A stretch of 64,000 bases of DNA from Alteromonas confluentis (GCF_001757105.1 NZ_MDHN01000029.1:1-64000), one strand, 5' to 3'. Shown: positions 1-9,301, numbered from the stretch's first letter. Numbers and translations are program-made. Notes: generated from the sequence alone by a model not told the origin.

Positions 1-183
1 ACATTATGCGGTATTAGCAGTCGTTTCCAACTGTTATCCCCCTCGCAAAGGCAAGTTCCCAAGCATTACTCACCCGTCCGCCACTCGTCAGCGATGTGCA
101 AGCACATCCTGCTACCGTTCGACTTGCATGTGTTAGGCCTGCCGCCAGCGTTCAATCTGAGCCATGATCAAACTCTTCAATTA
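1..183 (-). rRNA. rrs: 16S ribosomal RNA, 5' end (partial)
   Basis: Read on the minus strand, this stretch begins with AATTGAAGAGTTTGATCATG, the conserved 5' end of bacterial 16S rRNA, followed by the universal segments GCAAGTCGAACGG and GAGTGGCGGACGGGTGAG. The gene runs off the left edge, so only about 183 bases are present. The mature 5' end is placed by similarity to the E. coli start and could be off by a base. Promoters and an antitermination site lie at 259-513. Open frames across this stretch are not genes. Confidence 0.98.
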
Positions 184-258
184 AATATATCGAAAAACTT
201 TTATGAATCGTCGGTTGACACTCTTAACGAGTGCCCACACAGATTGTCTTGTTATACA

Positions 259-273
259 TTTTTAAAGAACAAT
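259..273 (-). promoter_or_regulatory. boxA-like antitermination site in the rRNA leader
   Basis: The minus strand reads TTGTTCTTTAAAAA about 80 bases before the 16S gene. This is close to the rRNA boxA consensus TGCTCTTTAACAA, which recruits the NusB/NusE antitermination complex. The leader continues with TGTGTGGGCACTCG, a sequence common in gammaproteobacterial rRNA leaders. The assignment rests on motif and position only. Confidence 0.65.
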
Positions 274-336
274 GCTAAGTGCTTATTAAAAGCCTTGCTT
301 AGCTGCTTCGAAGCTTTACCCCGAAGCGGGACGCGC

Positions 337-364
337 ATTCTACGCGCTTCGTTTTCAGTGTCAA
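337..364 (-). promoter_or_regulatory. rRNA promoter P2-like (sigma-70)
   Basis: On the minus strand, TTGACA (359-364) is followed after 16 bases by TAGAAT (337-342) and then a GC-rich discriminator, GCGCGTCCCG. A 16-base spacer and GC-rich discriminator are typical of stringently controlled rRNA promoters. It lies closer to 16S than the second promoter at 486-513. Confidence 0.8.
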
Positions 365-485
365 CATCTTTTTGAAAGTTTATTTCGCAAGTTGTTTTCG
401 CTGAAAACTGTTATAACTTAAGAAGGTATCTTATGTTATAACTCTTCCTAGCGGAAAGTTTGACTCTCCCTTGGAAGTGGGGCGC

Positions 486-513
486 ATTGTAGAGGTTAAT
501 TCCTTTTCGTCAA
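486..513 (-). promoter_or_regulatory. rRNA promoter P1-like (sigma-70)
   Basis: On the minus strand, TTGACG (508-513) is followed after 16 bases by TACAAT (486-491) and the discriminator GCGCCCC. The upstream bases include a run AACTTTTTT that could act as an UP element. With the promoter at 337-364 it gives the tandem P1/P2 arrangement of many rRNA operons. The 184-560 stretch otherwise holds only leader sequence. Confidence 0.78.
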
Positions 514-557
514 GGCAAATACCTAAAAAAGTTGTCTTTACTAGCCTAAATGATTAT

Positions 558-585
558 TTTACGAACTATACATACGATTTATAAT
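558..585 (+). promoter_or_regulatory. Probable sigma-70 promoter of the 15-residue-repeat protein gene
   Basis: TTTACG (558-563) and a perfect TATAAT (580-585) are separated by 16 bases. The expected start near 592 leaves a leader of about 80 bases before the preferred ATG at 673. It diverges from the rRNA promoter at 486-513. Confidence 0.5.
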
Positions 586-672
586 CTCATTGAACTAATT
601 TTAATCAATTATGTTCTAATATTTTAATAGTTAATAATGTACCCAGGGATTGGAGTTATACGAGGATTAAGT

Positions 673-1440
673 ATGTTTTTTAGTGTTTGCATACGATTTT
701 TTGCTGTAGCCTTGTGCTTGCCAGCACTCTGCTTTGCTATGCCTGGTGACGACCAAAATACCCATGATGATTTTCAGATACAGTTTTTAAAGCGTCAGGT
801 CGACCAAAATATGTCTATCGGTCGAGCTATTCGTTCTATTGCTAGCCATTATCCGCAGGATGTCGTGCCAATTGTCGACGTTGCACTTGATACCTATCCA
901 GATAAATACCGTGAGATTATTTTCTCAGCTATCTCTGCTCAACCAGCTTCAACTCAAGACATTGTTCAGTTAGCAATAGAGAAAGAAGTGTCAACCTGTA
1001 CAAACATAGTGAAACTAGCGATTAAAGCCGAACCTAGCTATGTTGATTTCGTTGTCCAAGCAGCGGCTGACTCTACTCCCGATGAGCTTGATGATATTGT
1101 ACGGGTTGCTGTTCAAACAGAGCCTGATTCTGCAGACCGTATCGTGCAGACGCTATCTCAAGAACACCCAAATAAAGTTATCGATATTCTTTCAACTGCT
1201 TTGAATACTGTCCCTTATGTTGGAGAGTATGTCGTTGATGCCTTGCTTGCGGTATTCCCTGCTCAGGCAGACGAAGTAGTGACAACGGCACTTCGTGAGT
1301 CGAAAGCCACGAAAGAACAAGCTATGCGCATTCTTGAAACTGCACAAAGCTATGGTGTTAGTGATGAAAAGCTTACTGAGTACGGTCAATCAGTTGGCTT
1401 AAGCCAGGAAGACATTCAGGTAGTGATTGCTAATCAGTAA
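673..1440 (+). CDS. Secreted protein made of ten tandem 15-residue repeats, function unknown
   Basis: I do not recognise this family. An upstream in-frame ATG exists at 637, but the ATG at 673 is preferred. It has an appropriately spaced CGAGGA ribosome binding site and puts a clean signal peptide (FFAVALCLPALCFA) at the N-terminus, so the product (255 aa) is probably exported. After a charged stretch the protein is a run of ten units of exactly 15 residues (bases 853-1302), with consensus P-x(5)-I/V-V-x(2)-A-x(4). An eleventh, more diverged unit precedes them. The pattern predicts one short amphipathic helix per unit, forming a solenoid. The C-terminal 45 residues are not repetitive and end in a DIQVV-containing helix. 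The gene stands alone, with its own promoter candidate and a terminator at 1463-1491. Confidence 0.85.
   Translation: MFFSVCIRFFAVALCLPALCFAMPGDDQNTHDDFQIQFLKRQVDQNMSIGRAIRSIASHYPQDVVPIVDVALDTYPDKYREIIFSAISAQPASTQDIVQLAIEKEVSTCTNIVKLAIKAEPSYVDFVVQAAADSTPDELDDIVRVAVQTEPDSADRIVQTLSQEHPNKVIDILSTALNTVPYVGEYVVDALLAVFPAQADEVVTTALRESKATKEQAMRILETAQSYGVSDEKLTEYGQSVGLSQEDIQVVIANQ
853..1302 (+). repeat. Ten coding repeats of 45 bp (15 aa), divergent at DNA level
   Basis: Translated units include PDKYREIIFSAISAQ, PASTQDIVQLAIEKE, PDELDDIVRVAVQTE, PNKVIDILSTALNTV and PAQADEVVTTALRES. Each starts with Pro (Val in one unit), has a hydrophobic pair at positions 7-8 and Ala or a small residue near position 11. 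There are no insertions or deletions across 150 residues. The DNA copies are diverged, so this is an old protein repeat rather than a recent tandem duplication. Confidence 0.9.
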
Positions 1441-1462
1441 ATCTTCGTTCAATATTCTTCGA

Positions 1463-1491
1463 AGCCCCTGCGTAGAAACAGGGGCTTTTTT
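1463..1491 (+). terminator. Rho-independent terminator
   Basis: AGCCCCTG and CAGGGGCT form an 8-bp stem around an 8-base loop, followed by a run of T. It lies 23 bases after the stop of the repeat protein and separates it from the sulfatase gene. Confidence 0.9.
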
Positions 1492-1574
1492 GTTTATTTC
1501 GAGGTCGTTAAAATTGCCCTCTATTTTATCTTAGTCGTCATATTTTCCGGTCTTGATTACCGGCAAGGAAGCCA

Positions 1575-3749
1575 ATGCGCCGTCTAGTTATACTATTGTC
1601 CTTTATGACAATCTCACTTATCAGTCATGCTCAAGTAAAGCCATTGAATGTCGTGATTATCCTCGCGGATGATTTAGGTTGGAACGATACCTCCATATAT
1701 CAGGCCAATGCGTTCTATGAAACACCGAATATCGATGCTCTTGCTGAGCGTGGTATGGTCTTCACTGAATCATATACGAATAGTCCTCTTTGCTCCCCTA
1801 CCCGCGCAACGCTTTTATCAGGCCAGACACCAGCCAGACATCAAATACTTAATCCAAATATTGAAACGGCTGAAGTAAGGCTTACTGCGACCGAAAAGTT
1901 CACTGGTCCAGGGAACCAAAAGTCAGCTGCACCTTTAACAGCGACTCGCTTTGACACATCTATCCCTTCTCTGGCTACCATCCTTAAAGCAAATAATTAT
2001 CAGACTGCACATTTTGGCAAATGGCACATAGGCCCAGAGCCGTTTAGCGCCCTGCAGCACGGCTTTGATACAGATATTCCGCACTACGAAGGATCGGGAC
2101 CTACCGGTGGTTACCTGGCTCCCTGGTCTTTCGCTCCCAATCTTCAGCCGCAGACACCCGGCGAACATATAGACATTCGACTGGCCGAGGAAGCAAGTAA
2201 GTGGATGAGTAACCACCATGACGAAGGTCCATTATTCATTAACTTCTGGCCTTTCTCCGTACACGCGCCTTTTTTAAATGCTGAGGGTGATTACTTCAAT
2301 CACTTTGCGGACAAACGTTCAGCTTTCAGTAGCCAACGAAGTGCAGTCTATGCATCAATGATCAAATATTTCGACGATGCTGTTGGCATATTGTGGGACG
2401 GCCTTGTAGATGCAGGTATAGAAGATGAAACCATCATTATCTTCACTTCAGATAATGGCGGTAATATGTATGACGTGCTCGGGCAAATACATCCTACCAG
2501 CAATTTCCCATTGAGAGGCGGAAAAGCAACTCAGTATAGCGGCGGGAATAAAGTTCCGACGTTTGTAATTTGGCCTGGAAAGAGTCAGCCTCACACTGTC
2601 ACTCACGAGGCTATTCAGACCATAGATATTTACCCTACCCTGCTGGAAGAGCTGGGATACTCGTGGCCCGCTTCGCATACAGTTGACGGAATTAATTTTT
2701 CACCAGCGCTATCAGGCTCGACTTTGCCCTCACGTCCGATTATCACCTATTACCCAACACGTAACTCCGTGCCCGACTGGCTACCGCCATCAGCGACTAT
2801 TCTGTTTGAAAACTGGAAGCTGATTAAAACCTTCCATTATGGACAGTCTGAGCAGCACATGTATCAATTGTTCAACCTTGAGACGGATATCGAAGAAAAG
2901 GTTAACCTGGCCGGGCGGGAAACCGCGAAACTGGCAGAGCTTGAGTTAATGCTGGACGATTATCTTACGGAATCAGGAGTAGCACTTCCTCAGGCTAATA
3001 CTAACTATATTGATGGTCGTTTTAATTACTCTACACTGGGTAAACCAGGCGAGCGATACACGTTACCCGAAGAACGTACCCGCAAATCCTTCGCGCTCGA
3101 TCTGGGTGTGTCCCAACCTACTGCCAGTGAAGGGGATGTGGTTGATATTTTCTGGGAAGTCTCAGGTGATTCGTCAAATGTCATCACAAACTATGATCAA
3201 TTTATGGGCCCTGAGGTGACCGTTTCGACTTCAACTAATTCGATACAGTTTGTGGCTCCTGCAGTTAACACTGAACAGTTTGTGTCGTTTGCTTTCATTT
3301 CTCGCGTGAATGAACAAATAATCAGAAAGCAGATCGGCGTTAAAATTTTGCCAACGAACGTTTCCCCAAGGTTAGATGTACAGACCACCGGCACTTTACG
3401 CAAGGGACAAACCGGCACTATTTCTCTGACCGCATACGATGCGAATAAAGATGTACTGCAATTAACTGTAACCAGTTCCGCACTGGGATTGGAAAATGTG
3501 CAGTCTGATAGCCTGGAGACTTTCAGTTTTGAGGTACCTGCGTCTTTGAACTTCAGCCAGGTGGATATGACATTCAAACTGTCGGATGGACAGGAAACCG
3601 TAATAGTTAAGCAATCATTTAATTTGGCTGCTGCGCAAACTAACACGCCACCGCAATCAAATTCTGATAGCGGTGGTGGCAGTATTGCATGGCTGCTCCC
3701 GCTGTCAGCATTCATTTTATTATTACGCCAAAAGAAAAGGCCACGTTAA
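1575..3749 (+). CDS. Secreted type I sulfatase with GlyGly-CTERM-like C-terminus
   Basis: A formylglycine-dependent sulfatase (alkaline phosphatase superfamily) that hydrolyses sulfate esters. The signal peptide ends near SLISHA (residues 13-19). ADD at 31-33 supplies metal ligands, and C73-S-P-T-R77 is the formylglycine motif, of the Cys type. FGKWHIG and TSDNGG are further family motifs. After the catalytic part (to about 500) come one or two beta-sandwich-like segments. The final residues, GGGSIAWLLPLSAFILLL then RQKKRPR, match the GlyGly-CTERM layout (Gly-rich stretch, membrane segment, basic tail), normally processed by rhombosortase and type II secretion. AAGGAAG precedes the ATG. The substrate is unknown; the adjacent polysaccharide locus with sulfotransferases makes a self-made sulfated glycan plausible. 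No sulfatase-maturing enzyme is in the window. Confidence 0.9.
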   Translation: MRRLVILLSFMTISLISHAQVKPLNVVIILADDLGWNDTSIYQANAFYETPNIDALAERGMVFTESYTNSPLCSPTRATLLSGQTPARHQILNPNIETAEVRLTATEKFTGPGNQKSAAPLTATRFDTSIPSLATILKANNYQTAHFGKWHIGPEPFSALQHGFDTDIPHYEGSGPTGGYLAPWSFAPNLQPQTPGEHIDIRLAEEASKWMSNHHDEGPLFINFWPFSVHAPFLNAEGDYFNHFADKRSAFSSQRSAVYASMIKYFDDAVGILWDGLVDAGIEDETIIIFTSDNGGNMYDVLGQIHPTSNFPLRGGKATQYSGGNKVPTFVIWPGKSQPHTVTHEAIQTIDIYPTLLEELGYSWPASHTVDGINFSPALSGSTLPSRPIITYYPTRNSVPDWLPPSATILFENWKLIKTFHYGQSEQHMYQLFNLETDIEEKVNLAGRETAKLAELELMLDDYLTESGVALPQANTNYIDGRFNYSTLGKPGERYTLPEERTRKSFALDLGVSQPTASEGDVVDIFWEVSGDSSNVITNYDQFMGPEVTVSTSTNSIQFVAPAVNTEQFVSFAFISRVNEQIIRKQIGVKILPTNVSPRLDVQTTGTLRKGQTGTISLTAYDANKDVLQLTVTSSALGLENVQSDSLETFSFEVPASLNFSQVDMTFKLSDGQETVIVKQSFNLAAAQTNTPPQSNSDSGGGSIAWLLPLSAFILLLRQKKRPR

Positions 3750-3758
3750 CGTGGCCTT
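3737..3758 (-). terminator. Terminator hairpin shared by converging sulfatase and ugd genes
   Basis: AAGGCCACG and CGTGGCCTT form a 9-bp stem with a TTAA loop that includes the sulfatase stop codon. On the minus strand it is followed by TTCTTTT, so it best serves ugd, which ends at 3765. On the plus strand the T run is weak. Confidence 0.75.
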
Positions 3759-3764
3759 CGCTGT

Positions 3765-4949
3765 TTAGTCTGCACCGAATAAGTCGCGGCTGTATACTTT
3801 GTCGAGAACGTCCTTCAGGTCATCGGTCACACGGTTAGCGACAATGACATCAGAGACTTCTTTAAATTTGTCCAGATCATTAATGACACGAGAATGGAAA
3901 AACTCGTCCTCTTTAATAACAGGCTCGTAAACTACTACTTCAATACCTTTCGCTTTAATACGCTTCATGATCCCCTGAATTGCACTGGCGCGGAAGTTGT
4001 CTGAACCCGACTTCATGATCAGACGGAAAATTCCCACAATCTTTGGCTTACGGCTAATGATAGAATCCGCTACGAAATCTTTACGGGTGCGGTTAGCATC
4101 AACAATAGCCTGGATCATGTTATTAGGCACTGCACTGTAGTTAGCGAGCAGCTGTTTGGTATCTTTCGGCAGACAGTAACCACCGTAACCGAAGCTAGGA
4201 TTGTTGTAGTGCGAACCAATACGGGGATCTAATCCAACGCCCTCTATGATCTGACGAGAATCTAAACCATTGCTCTCCGCATAGCTGTCGAGTTCATTGA
4301 AATACGCTACACGCATAGCGAGATACGTATTTGCGAACAATTTAATTGCTTCCGCTTCAGTGCTGTCGGTAAAAAGAATTTCAATTTCTTCTTTGATAGC
4401 ACCTTGCTTTAATAAGCCTGCAAAAATTTCTGCTCGCTCACTGCGTTCACCAACAATAATCCGGCTAGGGTGAAGATTGTCATACAGAGCACGACCTTCG
4501 CGGAGAAACTCAGGAGAAAATATCAGATTTTCAGTACCATGTTCCTGCTTAGCCTCTTGAGTAAACCCTACAGGCACGGTCGACTTCACAACCATTACGG
4601 CATTCGGATTAATTTCCTTAACTATTTTAATAACGGCATCAACACTACCGGTATTGAAGTAATTCGTTTGCGGATCGTAATCAGTTGGCGTAGCGATGAC
4701 GACAAAATCAGCATCTTTGTATGCTTCTTCCGCATTTAGGGTAGCCTTGAGGTTTAAGTCTTTCTCTGCAAGATATTGAGAAATTTCCTTATCTTCAATT
4801 GGAGATTTGCGCGCATTAAGCATCTCAACCTTTTCAGGAACCAAATCTACGGCTACCACTTCATTATGCTGTGCAAGTAATACAGCATTTGATAATCCAA
4901 CGTAGCCAGTCCCGGCTACTGCGACTTTAAGCTTTTTGTTCGCTTCCAT
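3765..4949 (-). CDS. ugd: UDP-glucose 6-dehydrogenase
   Basis: Oxidises UDP-glucose to UDP-glucuronate in two NAD-dependent steps in the cytoplasm, supplying a uronic acid donor for polysaccharide synthesis. The N-terminal Rossmann motif is GTGYVG (13-18). The central region has KSTVPVGFT and EFLREG, and the active-site cysteine lies in [10 protein letters not shown] (Cys259). At 394 residues it has the usual length of the short bacterial form. It is the last gene of the polysaccharide block, 35 bases after the preceding glycosyltransferase, and is followed by the 3737-3758 terminator. A UDP-N-acetyl-sugar dehydrogenase is less likely given this form and context. Confidence 0.93.
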   Translation of the reverse strand: MEANKKLKVAVAGTGYVGLSNAVLLAQHNEVVAVDLVPEKVEMLNARKSPIEDKEISQYLAEKDLNLKATLNAEEAYKDADFVVIATPTDYDPQTNYFNTGSVDAVIKIVKEINPNAVMVVKSTVPVGFTQEAKQEHGTENLIFSPEFLREGRALYDNLHPSRIIVGERSERAEIFAGLLKQGAIKEEIEILFTDSTEAEAIKLFANTYLAMRVAYFNELDSYAESNGLDSRQIIEGVGLDPRIGSHYNNPSFGYGGYCLPKDTKQLLANYSAVPNNMIQAIVDANRTRKDFVADSIISRKPKIVGIFRLIMKSGSDNFRASAIQGIMKRIKAKGIEVVVYEPVIKEDEFFHSRVINDLDKFKEVSDVIVANRVTDDLKDVLDKVYSRDLFGAD

Positions 4950-4984
4950 TTATCACATTCTCCAACTTAAATTCTGAAACATTT

Positions 4985-6703
4985 TCAAATTTGTACTGCT
5001 GTAAACTCTTCTTTCGTTTTAACAGAGAAATTTTCCCGTTTTAACGTCAGGTTTGGACTGTAAGCAGGATCATATTCGATATAGCTACACCAACGTGCTT
5101 GTAAATACTCAAGCTCTCTTTTAAATCTTGCGGCCTTCTCTGGCGAGAGATCAAGCCCACGGCTTACTGATTCATGATGGTATAATTCAGCTTCCGCACA
5201 ATAAATATTTCTTACCCCAGTTTCTCTGACCCTGAGGCAAAAATCTACATCGTTAAAAGCGACGGTAAGATCTTTCTCGTTTAAACCGCCTACCTCAATA
5301 AACTTCGTTTTTCGTACAAGCAAACAGGCTGCGGTTACGGCCGAATAATTCTGGCTGGCAACAAGACGCTTCATATAACCCGGATGATATCTAGGGAAGT
5401 ATTTGTGGGCATGCCCTGCACCACCACCGTACCCGAGCACGACGCCAGCATGCTGCACCCTGCCATCTGAATACAGAAGCTTCGCGCCCACACAGCCAAT
5501 ATCTTCGCGCATTGCATGACCAACCATATAGGTCAGCCATTCTGGTTTTATCACCTCTATATCATTGTTAATGAGGCCAACCACTTCTCCGGAAGCATGT
5601 TCTACGCCAAAGTTGTTGATCGCTGAATAGTTAAACTCGCCAGGGAATTCCAGAACACGTATCTTAGGCAAAGCTTTTAGTGTCTCAAAGTACTCCAGAC
5701 TTGCGGGCTCATCAGAACCATTATCAATCAGAAGTATTTCATAATTAGTGTACGTTGTTTTTTCTAAAATGGACTCAATACAAGCTTTAACCAACTCGCG
5801 ACCATTTTTAGTGGGTATAATTAGCGACACTAAGGGGTTACTCAATGCCGGCCATTGAACATGATTAACTTTCAGCTCTTTGTCGAATGCCGGCTCTCCA
5901 GCGCTCCTGGCACGAACTATCTTCACCATGTCTCCAAGTACAGCGTCCATTGATAAAGTCTGCGTGCGATGAATGAGCGTGTAAGACAAATGCTGAATGG
6001 TTAACTGCTTATCTGTCAGCCAAATTTCGGAGACCAATCCAGCTACGGAGGTCGCCTTCAGTTCTGACTTTTTTAGGAGAGATGCACTGAGCATCACACC
6101 AGTGGTGATGTAGGCGGTAGAAAACTGAAGATCGGGACTCCAGTCTGGTAAAAAATGGGGAGATGTTCGCTTACCCTTCTTATCCAGTTTATCTGTGTCG
6201 CAATAGGTGATGTCGGCATCATCAGAGAGCATCAACATGATTTTAAGCGCTCCGGGAGTGAGCACATCACCACTATTGAGAAAGAGTATCTTCGAATCAG
6301 TTTGGAGTGATGCTATAGCCCCCGGCAATTCGTGCACGTGCTGAATCAGACCACTTGTTGGTTTCGGGCTTATTTGGATAACCGAAGAAAGGGCAACGTT
6401 GTTATTCTCCAGAGAACGCAGAGTTTGTTCTATATCCTTTTTCCCAAGAATAAAGACCCTTAGTTCCTGACTTTCCGAAGAAACAAACGATACTGAGTTT
6501 AGCTTTTTCTCCTGCTCTTTAAGATACTGGCTGTAGAGCGCCATACGTTTTTTCTTAGACGGGAAGCCATAGAATAGTCCGGAGCGTTGCAATGACCGGC
6601 TGTAAAACTCTGTCAGTTTGTGATTATCTTTTAGTGTGCTTTTTACTGACTTAGGTAGCAGCCCCACTGCCCCTTTCACTGTCATCATCGCGTATTTTTT
6701 CAT
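4985..6703 (-). CDS. GT2 glycosyltransferase with a degenerate first domain
   Basis: The open frame extends upstream to 6763, but that part overlaps the terminator at 6735-6758. The Met at 6703 (MKKYAMMTVKG) is therefore taken as the start, giving 572 residues. The C-terminal half (from about residue 291) is a GT2 domain with LIIPTKNGREL, LLIDNGSD, GLINNDIE and AFNDVDFCLRV. The first half aligns with the first GT2 domain of the two-domain enzyme at 15605-17986: TYCDTDKLD and SPHFLPDWSPDL here, LYSDEDKID and SPHFKSDWNPDL there. Its metal-site region reads LNSGD where the other has LIDHDD, so the first domain is probably inactive. It is cytoplasmic or membrane-associated. The sugar is unknown; rhamnosyl transfer is plausible from the neighbours. 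Confidence 0.88.
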   Translation of the reverse strand: MKKYAMMTVKGAVGLLPKSVKSTLKDNHKLTEFYSRSLQRSGLFYGFPSKKKRMALYSQYLKEQEKKLNSVSFVSSESQELRVFILGKKDIEQTLRSLENNNVALSSVIQISPKPTSGLIQHVHELPGAIASLQTDSKILFLNSGDVLTPGALKIMLMLSDDADITYCDTDKLDKKGKRTSPHFLPDWSPDLQFSTAYITTGVMLSASLLKKSELKATSVAGLVSEIWLTDKQLTIQHLSYTLIHRTQTLSMDAVLGDMVKIVRARSAGEPAFDKELKVNHVQWPALSNPLVSLIIPTKNGRELVKACIESILEKTTYTNYEILLIDNGSDEPASLEYFETLKALPKIRVLEFPGEFNYSAINNFGVEHASGEVVGLINNDIEVIKPEWLTYMVGHAMREDIGCVGAKLLYSDGRVQHAGVVLGYGGGAGHAHKYFPRYHPGYMKRLVASQNYSAVTAACLLVRKTKFIEVGGLNEKDLTVAFNDVDFCLRVRETGVRNIYCAEAELYHHESVSRGLDLSPEKAARFKRELEYLQARWCSYIEYDPAYSPNLTLKRENFSVKTKEEFTAVQI

Positions 6704-6727
6704 ACCGCTGTGTTTCCCTGAGATACA

Positions 6728-6758
6728 ACAAAAAAAGGCTGCAACGAATTGCAGCCTT
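6728..6758 (-). terminator. Rho-independent terminator after rmlB
   Basis: AAGGCTGCAA and TTGCAGCCTT form a perfect 10-bp stem with a 4-base loop. The minus strand then reads TTTTTTTGTT. It sits 30 bases after rmlB and should separate, at least partly, the rml genes from the last two genes of the block. Confidence 0.9.
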
Positions 6759-6788
6759 CTCATATTAACACGATATTTCTCGTGGGTA

Positions 6789-7871
6789 TCAGTTTCCAGC
6801 GCCCAGGCGCTCGCCCTGATAGCTACCGTCTAACACGGCTTTCCACCAGGCTTCGTTATTCAGATACCACTCAACGGTTTTGCGAATACCACTTTCGAAG
6901 GTTTCCTGTGGTGTCCAGCCCAGTTCTTTTTGAATTTTGGACGCATCGATAGCGTAGCGCATATCGTGTCCCGGACGGTCTGTTACGTAAGTGATTTGTT
7001 CCGCGTACTTGGCTTCTTTCGGCTTCACGTCATCCAGAATGGTACAGATGGTTTTGACCACATCGATGTTTTGCTTCTCATTATGGCCACCGATGTTGTA
7101 GGTTTCACCGATTTCACCGTTAAGCGCGACGATAACCAGTGCACGGGCGTGGTCTTCCACAAACAGCCAGTCACGGATTTGATTGCCTTTGCCATAGACA
7201 GGCAGTGGCTTTCCGGCCAGGGCATTCAGGATGACCAGCGGAATAAGTTTTTCCGGGAAGTGATAAGGACCATAGTTGTTTGAGCAGTTGGTCACCAGTG
7301 TTGGCAGCTTGTAGGTACGCAGCCATGCACGAACGAGTTGGTCGGAAGACGCTTTGCTCGCTGAATACGGAGAGCTCGGTGCATACGGCGTGGTTTCGGT
7401 GAACAGTGGCAGTTCTGTACCGGGTTCGACTTCATCCGGGTGTGGCAGGTCGCCGTACACTTCATCGGTAGAGATGTGATGGAATTTAAAGCCGGCTTTC
7501 TTTTCACCTTCAAGCTGTGACCAGTAAGCTCGAGCCTGTTCCAGCAGGGTATAAGTGCCGACTACATTGGTCTCGATGAATTCACCTGGACCATCGATTG
7601 AGCGGTCAACGTGGGATTCTGCCGCGAGATGCATCACGATGTCTGGCTGGTGTGTGGTAAACACACGCTTTACTTCCTCGGCATCGCAGATGTCTACTTT
7701 CTCGAACGAATAGCGGTCGCTGTCTGATACGGTAGTCAGTGATTCCAGGTTACCGGCGTAGGTCAGTTTATCCAGGTTGATTACCGTATGGACGGTATCG
7801 TTAATCAGGTGGCGGACCACCGCTGAACCGATAAAGCCGGCACCGCCGGTCACTAAAATAGTCTTACTCAT
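6789..7871 (-). CDS. rmlB: dTDP-glucose 4,6-dehydratase
   Basis: Second step of dTDP-L-rhamnose synthesis: converts dTDP-glucose to dTDP-4-keto-6-deoxyglucose. An extended SDR with NAD motif GGAGFIG (9-15), catalytic T135-D136-E137 and Y169-S-A-S-K173, all at the positions usual for RmlB. Length (360 aa) is typical. It overlaps rmlD by 4 bases (start and stop interlocked), indicating translational coupling, and is followed by the terminator at 6728-6758. Its base composition is less AT-rich than the genes upstream in the operon. Confidence 0.97.
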   Translation of the reverse strand: MSKTILVTGGAGFIGSAVVRHLINDTVHTVINLDKLTYAGNLESLTTVSDSDRYSFEKVDICDAEEVKRVFTTHQPDIVMHLAAESHVDRSIDGPGEFIETNVVGTYTLLEQARAYWSQLEGEKKAGFKFHHISTDEVYGDLPHPDEVEPGTELPLFTETTPYAPSSPYSASKASSDQLVRAWLRTYKLPTLVTNCSNNYGPYHFPEKLIPLVILNALAGKPLPVYGKGNQIRDWLFVEDHARALVIVALNGEIGETYNIGGHNEKQNIDVVKTICTILDDVKPKEAKYAEQITYVTDRPGHDMRYAIDASKIQKELGWTPQETFESGIRKTVEWYLNNEAWWKAVLDGSYQGERLGAGN

Positions 7872-8746
7872 TGTTCGTTGCTCTGTTGTGCTTTCAGTGC
7901 ATCCAGCATGGCGGACAGTTGTTCACGCCAGTGTGTGGGATGCAGTGAAGAAAAGGTTTCGCGGGTCAGGGTTTTATCCAGTACGCTGTAGTGCGGGCGC
8001 TTTGCCGGTGTTGGATATTGAGACGACGGGATGGGCAGTACAGGAATTCTGCTTTCCAGCAGGCCTTTCTCAATGGCAAGTTCCTGAATAGCCAGTGCAA
8101 AGTCATACCAACTGGTAACGCCTTCGTCAGTCCAGTGAAATACACCCGCTGTTTTGTTTTGTGCCGCATACAGGCAAGCCTGTGCCAGGCTGCTAGCCAA
8201 CGTGGGCGAGCCAATCTGGTCATCAATCACGGTAAGCTGCGGCTTATCAGCCATCAGGCGCAGCATGGTTTTCACGAAATTATTGCCGTGGGTGGAATAT
8301 ACCCAGGCGGTGCGGATTAAGCAGCTTGAATCCGGGACGGTAGCAAGCAGAGCCTTCTCGCCGTCGGCTTTGGTTTTACCGTACACGCCTTGTGGCTCGA
8401 TGGTGTCATCCACGGTGTAGGGAGAACCTTTCTTACCGTTAAATACATAGTCGGTAGACACGTGTACCAGGAAGGTGCCTTTGGCTTTGCAGTAGTCAGC
8501 CAGATTTGCCACGCCCTGCGTGTTAATCAGCGCTGCCGCGTCCTGTTCGGATTCGGCTTTATCTACCGCTGTATACGCTGACGCATTGATAAGCGCATCC
8601 GGCTTGATGGCATCAAGGGTGTCAGCAAGCGCACCTTTATCAGTAATGTCGATATTGTCACGGCCTAGGCACACGATGTCATCACCGCCCGCCTGCTGCA
8701 GTTCATATGCTAACTGCCCGGATTTCCCTATTACAACAATTGACAT
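7868..8746 (-). CDS. rmlD: dTDP-4-dehydrorhamnose reductase
   Basis: Last step of dTDP-L-rhamnose synthesis, reducing dTDP-4-keto-L-rhamnose with NAD(P)H. The nucleotide-binding motif is GKSGQLA near the N-terminus. T98-D-Y100 and Y122-G-K-T-K126 give the SDR catalytic set, and the segment VSTDYVFNG is diagnostic. 292 residues is normal. It overlaps rmlB by 4 bases and starts 9 bases after rmlC ends. Confidence 0.96.
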   Translation of the reverse strand: MSIVVIGKSGQLAYELQQAGGDDIVCLGRDNIDITDKGALADTLDAIKPDALINASAYTAVDKAESEQDAAALINTQGVANLADYCKAKGTFLVHVSTDYVFNGKKGSPYTVDDTIEPQGVYGKTKADGEKALLATVPDSSCLIRTAWVYSTHGNNFVKTMLRLMADKPQLTVIDDQIGSPTLASSLAQACLYAAQNKTAGVFHWTDEGVTSWYDFALAIQELAIEKGLLESRIPVLPIPSSQYPTPAKRPHYSVLDKTLTRETFSSLHPTHWREQLSAMLDALKAQQSNEQ

Positions 8747-8755
8747 GGGCTCTCC

Positions 8756-9301
8756 TTAGAATGTCGGAGCGTCAGTGAAGGCCAGGCCTTCTGCATCTTT
8801 CGCAGACAGTGACGGTGCTTGGCCGTTTACCAGTGGCCAGTCGATGCCAATTGTCGGGTCATCAAACTTCACTGATACTTCAGAAGCCGGATGATAATAA
8901 TCCGTGCACTTATACACAAACTCAGCTGATTCGCTGGTCACATAAAAACCGTGTGCAAAACCTGCCGGTACCCACAACTGACGCTTGTTTTCAGCTGACA
9001 GTAACACGCCAACCCATTTGCCAAACGTCGGCGAGTCTTTACGCATATCCACGGCCACATCAAACACTTCTCCGCTGACGACGCGGACTAATTTGCCTTG
9101 GGTCTGTTCCAGCTGATAGTGCAGACCACGCAGGATACCCTGCTTGGATTTTGAATGGTTATCCTGGACGAAATCAACATCGGCGCATTCCTGCTTGAAC
9201 CAGTCAGTGCGGAAGGTTTCGAGGAAAAAGCCGCGCTCATCACCAAAAACGCGTGGCTCAATGATTTTGACATCCGGGATGTCGGTAGTTACTACTTGCA
9301 T
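8756..9301 (-). CDS. rmlC: dTDP-4-dehydrorhamnose 3,5-epimerase
   Basis: Third step of dTDP-L-rhamnose synthesis, a cofactor-free cupin epimerase that works at C3 and C5. RGLHYQ carries the catalytic His61; DERGFFLETF and the later AGFAHGFYV and YKCTDYYHP are family signatures. 181 residues matches the family. It lies between rmlA (52-base gap) and rmlD (9-base gap). Confidence 0.96.
   Translation of the reverse strand: MQVVTTDIPDVKIIEPRVFGDERGFFLETFRTDWFKQECADVDFVQDNHSKSKQGILRGLHYQLEQTQGKLVRVVSGEVFDVAVDMRKDSPTFGKWVGVLLSAENKRQLWVPAGFAHGFYVTSESAEFVYKCTDYYHPASEVSVKFDDPTIGIDWPLVNGQAPSLSAKDAEGLAFTDAPTF

Noticed and set aside
94..375. Plus-strand open frame of 93 codons
   Set aside because: It lies on the complement of the 16S rRNA gene and its leader and promoter; not a gene.
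4470..4739. Plus-strand frame of 89 codons within ugd
   Set aside because: Antisense to a gene with intact catalytic motifs.
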